The notes under the pieces are model-generated. The model ran no database searches. It was not told the DNA's origin and worked only from the letters and a program-made list of their open reading frames with translations. Below, piece by piece: positions 62,609 to 64,000 of a DNA stretch of 64,000 nt. Position numbers and translations under genes: made by a program. Origin of the DNA: Deltaproteobacteria bacterium (GTDB taxonomy: Bacteria > UBA10199 > GCA-002796325 > JACPFF01); NCBI GenBank assembly GCA_016210045.1, contig JACQUX010000017.1, positions 62,001 to 126,000 on the forward strand, written 5' to 3'. Each line of letters begins with the position of its first letter. Within the stretch, counting starts at the first letter, position 1.

Positions 62609-64000
62609 CTAGCGCCCACTAATCTTTGGCGGGATCAGGATATTCCCGCGGCCGAGGATCCAGTGCGGATCGTAGTGGCGTTTGAGCGCGCGCATTTGGT
62701 CGATGATTGCTGGCGGATGTTGAATGGCGAGCAAATCGCGTTTGAGTTTGCCGAGTCCGTGTTCGCCGGCGACACCGCCGCCGCGACGGACGGCCTCGTG
62801 GCAGCATTCGAGCACGCAAGCCTGCGCACGGGCGCGTTCATTGGGCGTGGCCGTCAAATAATTCACATGCGGATGGCCGTTTCCGAGATGGCCGAACGCC
62901 AGATACGGAATGCCGAGCGCGTTGGAGCGTTCGTACATGTAGTCCATCATCCCACGCATCTCCGCGATCGGGACCCACCAATCGGTGCCCACTTTGCCGC
63001 CGCCGTTCGCTTCCAATGCGTGGCCGCGCTCGTTCACCACCACCGGAATCTGGTGTCGCCATTGGTGCAGCCGCTCTACGTCGCGCGGTTGCGTTGCGAC
63101 GATCGCGTGATCCAGCAATCGCATCATCTGCGGATCCGCTTCGGTGAGCATCGCGAACCAGGCATTCAACACCGGATCGCGCGATTCCTCGGCGTACTCT
63201 TGATAAATGAGCAGCGCCGCGCCCGCGCCCGATGGAATGCCGGGAAACGTCGGATGCGTGGCCATGACCTCCAACGCGCGGCCGTCGATAAACTCCAACG
63301 CGGTCGCGCGGACACGGCCGTCGCGGTCGGCGAGCGCAATCAAGTCGAGCGCGGCGCGGGGCGACGGGAAAAAAACGAACAGTCCGAGTTGCGGCTGCGG
63401 TTGGGACAACAAATCAAGCGTCAGTTCCGTGATCAGTCCGAGCGTCCCTTCGGAGCCGATGAAGTAGTCGATTTCCGTGCCGGCCAGGAAATATCCCGCC
63501 GTATTTTTCAGTTCGACGACTGATTGTTCCCACGGCCGCGACAGTTCCCGCTCGGTCCCATCGGTCAGCAACACGCGGAGTCCGCGCACATAGCGCCGCG
63601 TGGTCCCGTAGCGATAGGTGTTGTCGCCGGTCGCGTTCGTTGCCACCGTGCCGCCGAGCATCGCCTCGTGGCGACTGGTCGGGGACGGGGGATAGAAAAA
63701 TCCAGCCGCGGCCACTTGCTGTTGCAACTCGCCCAGGATGGTCCCGGGCCGCACGCGCGCAACAGCGTGGCCCGCCGCTTGGCCAATATCGATCACGCCG
63801 CGCATTTGTTCCAACGAGAGCAATACGCCCGAGTCGGCCACCGAACTGCCGGTCATTGAAGTGCGCGACCCGGCCGGTGTGACGGGAATGTGGTGATGAT
63901 GACAATACGCCAGCAGCTCCGCACATTCGCGCGTGTCGGCCGGCCGCACGACCACGTCGGGGTCGCCGGTCAACATCGTGTCGTGCCGATACGCGGCGAT
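62609..64000 (-). CDS. GlcD/D-lactate dehydrogenase-type FAD-linked oxidase (5' end outside window)
   Basis: The frame is open to the window end, and the sequence before the first Met (63976) reads AAYRHD, as in the start of GlcD-like enzymes, so the gene begins beyond 64000. It has a PCMH-type FAD-binding domain (VVVRPADTRECAELL, VTPAGSRTSMTGSS, GGTVATNATGDNTYRYGT) and a C-terminal FAD-oxidase domain ending GGVAGEHGLGKLKRD. Such enzymes oxidise 2-hydroxyacids (glycolate, D-lactate, D-2-hydroxyglutarate) and pass electrons to quinone. The exact substrate is not evident. Confidence 0.85.
   Translation of the reverse strand: MAAYRHDTMLTGDPDVVVRPADTRECAELLAYCHHHHIPVTPAGSRTSMTGSSVADSGVLLSLEQMRGVIDIGQAAGHAVARVRPGTILGELQQQVAAAGFFYPPSPTSRHEAMLGGTVATNATGDNTYRYGTTRRYVRGLRVLLTDGTERELSRPWEQSVVELKNTAGYFLAGTEIDYFIGSEGTLGLITELTLDLLSQPQPQLGLFVFFPSPRAALDLIALADRDGRVRATALEFIDGRALEVMATHPTFPGIPSGAGAALLIYQEYAEESRDPVLNAWFAMLTEADPQMMRLLDHAIVATQPRDVERLHQWRHQIPVVVNERGHALEANGGGKVGTDWWVPIAEMRGMMDYMYERSNALGIPYLAFGHLGNGHPHVNYLTATPNERARAQACVLECCHEAVRRGGGVAGEHGLGKLKRDLLAIQHPPAIIDQMRALKRHYDPHWILGRGNILIPPKISGR

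Overview
This is a GC-rich window, with a few visibly AT-richer islands, from a Gram-negative bacterium. It encodes an HME-RND copper efflux system with an outer-membrane factor, the HpnCDE squalene (hopanoid precursor) genes, futalosine-pathway menaquinone genes (mqnC, mqnD), a bifunctional homocysteine methyltransferase/methylenetetrahydrofolate reductase, and extensive sigma-54 control. Together these suggest a deltaproteobacterial-type organism or a related uncultured lineage. That placement is inference; no rRNA or marker phylogeny is available here.

Layout. 1-3.1 kb: a GH17/GT2 beta-glucan synthase-like fusion (cut by the window edge) and a hypothetical gene. 3.1-4.6 kb: two structured repeats and a decayed GIY-YIG gene. 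4.6-10.1 kb: a tight operon hpnC-hpnD-hpnE-pyk-prmA. 10.1-11.4 kb: a radical-SAM-like protein with unusual cysteine spacing. 11.5-19.3 kb: copper regulon csoR-cusC-cusB-cusA plus a DUF2231 protein and an SO_0444-type permease. 19.4-24.6 kb: small exported proteins, two large inverted-repeat elements, greA, an MBL hydrolase and the methyltransferase/MTHFR fusion.

24.9-46.4 kb is the most notable region, a lipopeptide biosynthetic cluster: a sigma-54 response regulator, an H-box-only mini protein, a threonine-synthase-like PLP enzyme, an EntD-like phosphopantetheinyl transferase, a glutamate mutase large subunit (mutE type), a fatty acyl-AMP ligase, an MFS exporter, a 3.7-kDa-residue-scale NRPS of about 3,680 residues (T-C-A-T-C-A-T-C-A-T-C), and the B12-binding glutamate mutase small subunit (mutS type). 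The simplest reading is a short acylated peptide that may contain 3-methylaspartate. Four sigma-54 promoters of the form GG-N10-GC sit in the two divergent intergenic regions. In three of them the start codon lies exactly 15 nt after the -12 C, which implies leaderless mRNAs.

46.5-55.7 kb: a DUF4143 ATPase on an AT-rich island, then a long minus-strand run of unknown cell-envelope-type genes, a protein ending in a bacterial intein-like (Hint) domain, a DEDD exonuclease-like protein, mqnD, a flavoprotein and mqnC. 55.8-64 kb: a tRNA-Val with a damaged tandem copy, a PilZ protein, a 2,4-dienoyl-CoA reductase-like SDR, an HExxH peptidase, a nuclease-like protein, an FGE-like protein, a conserved membrane protein and a GlcD-type FAD oxidase cut by the window end.

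A family of structured repeats recurs across the window (3.3, 4.4, 20.1 and 51.8 kb). Conserved loops and cores are combined with stems and outer arms that differ between copies but remain self-complementary. One copy lies in frame inside the Hint coding region.
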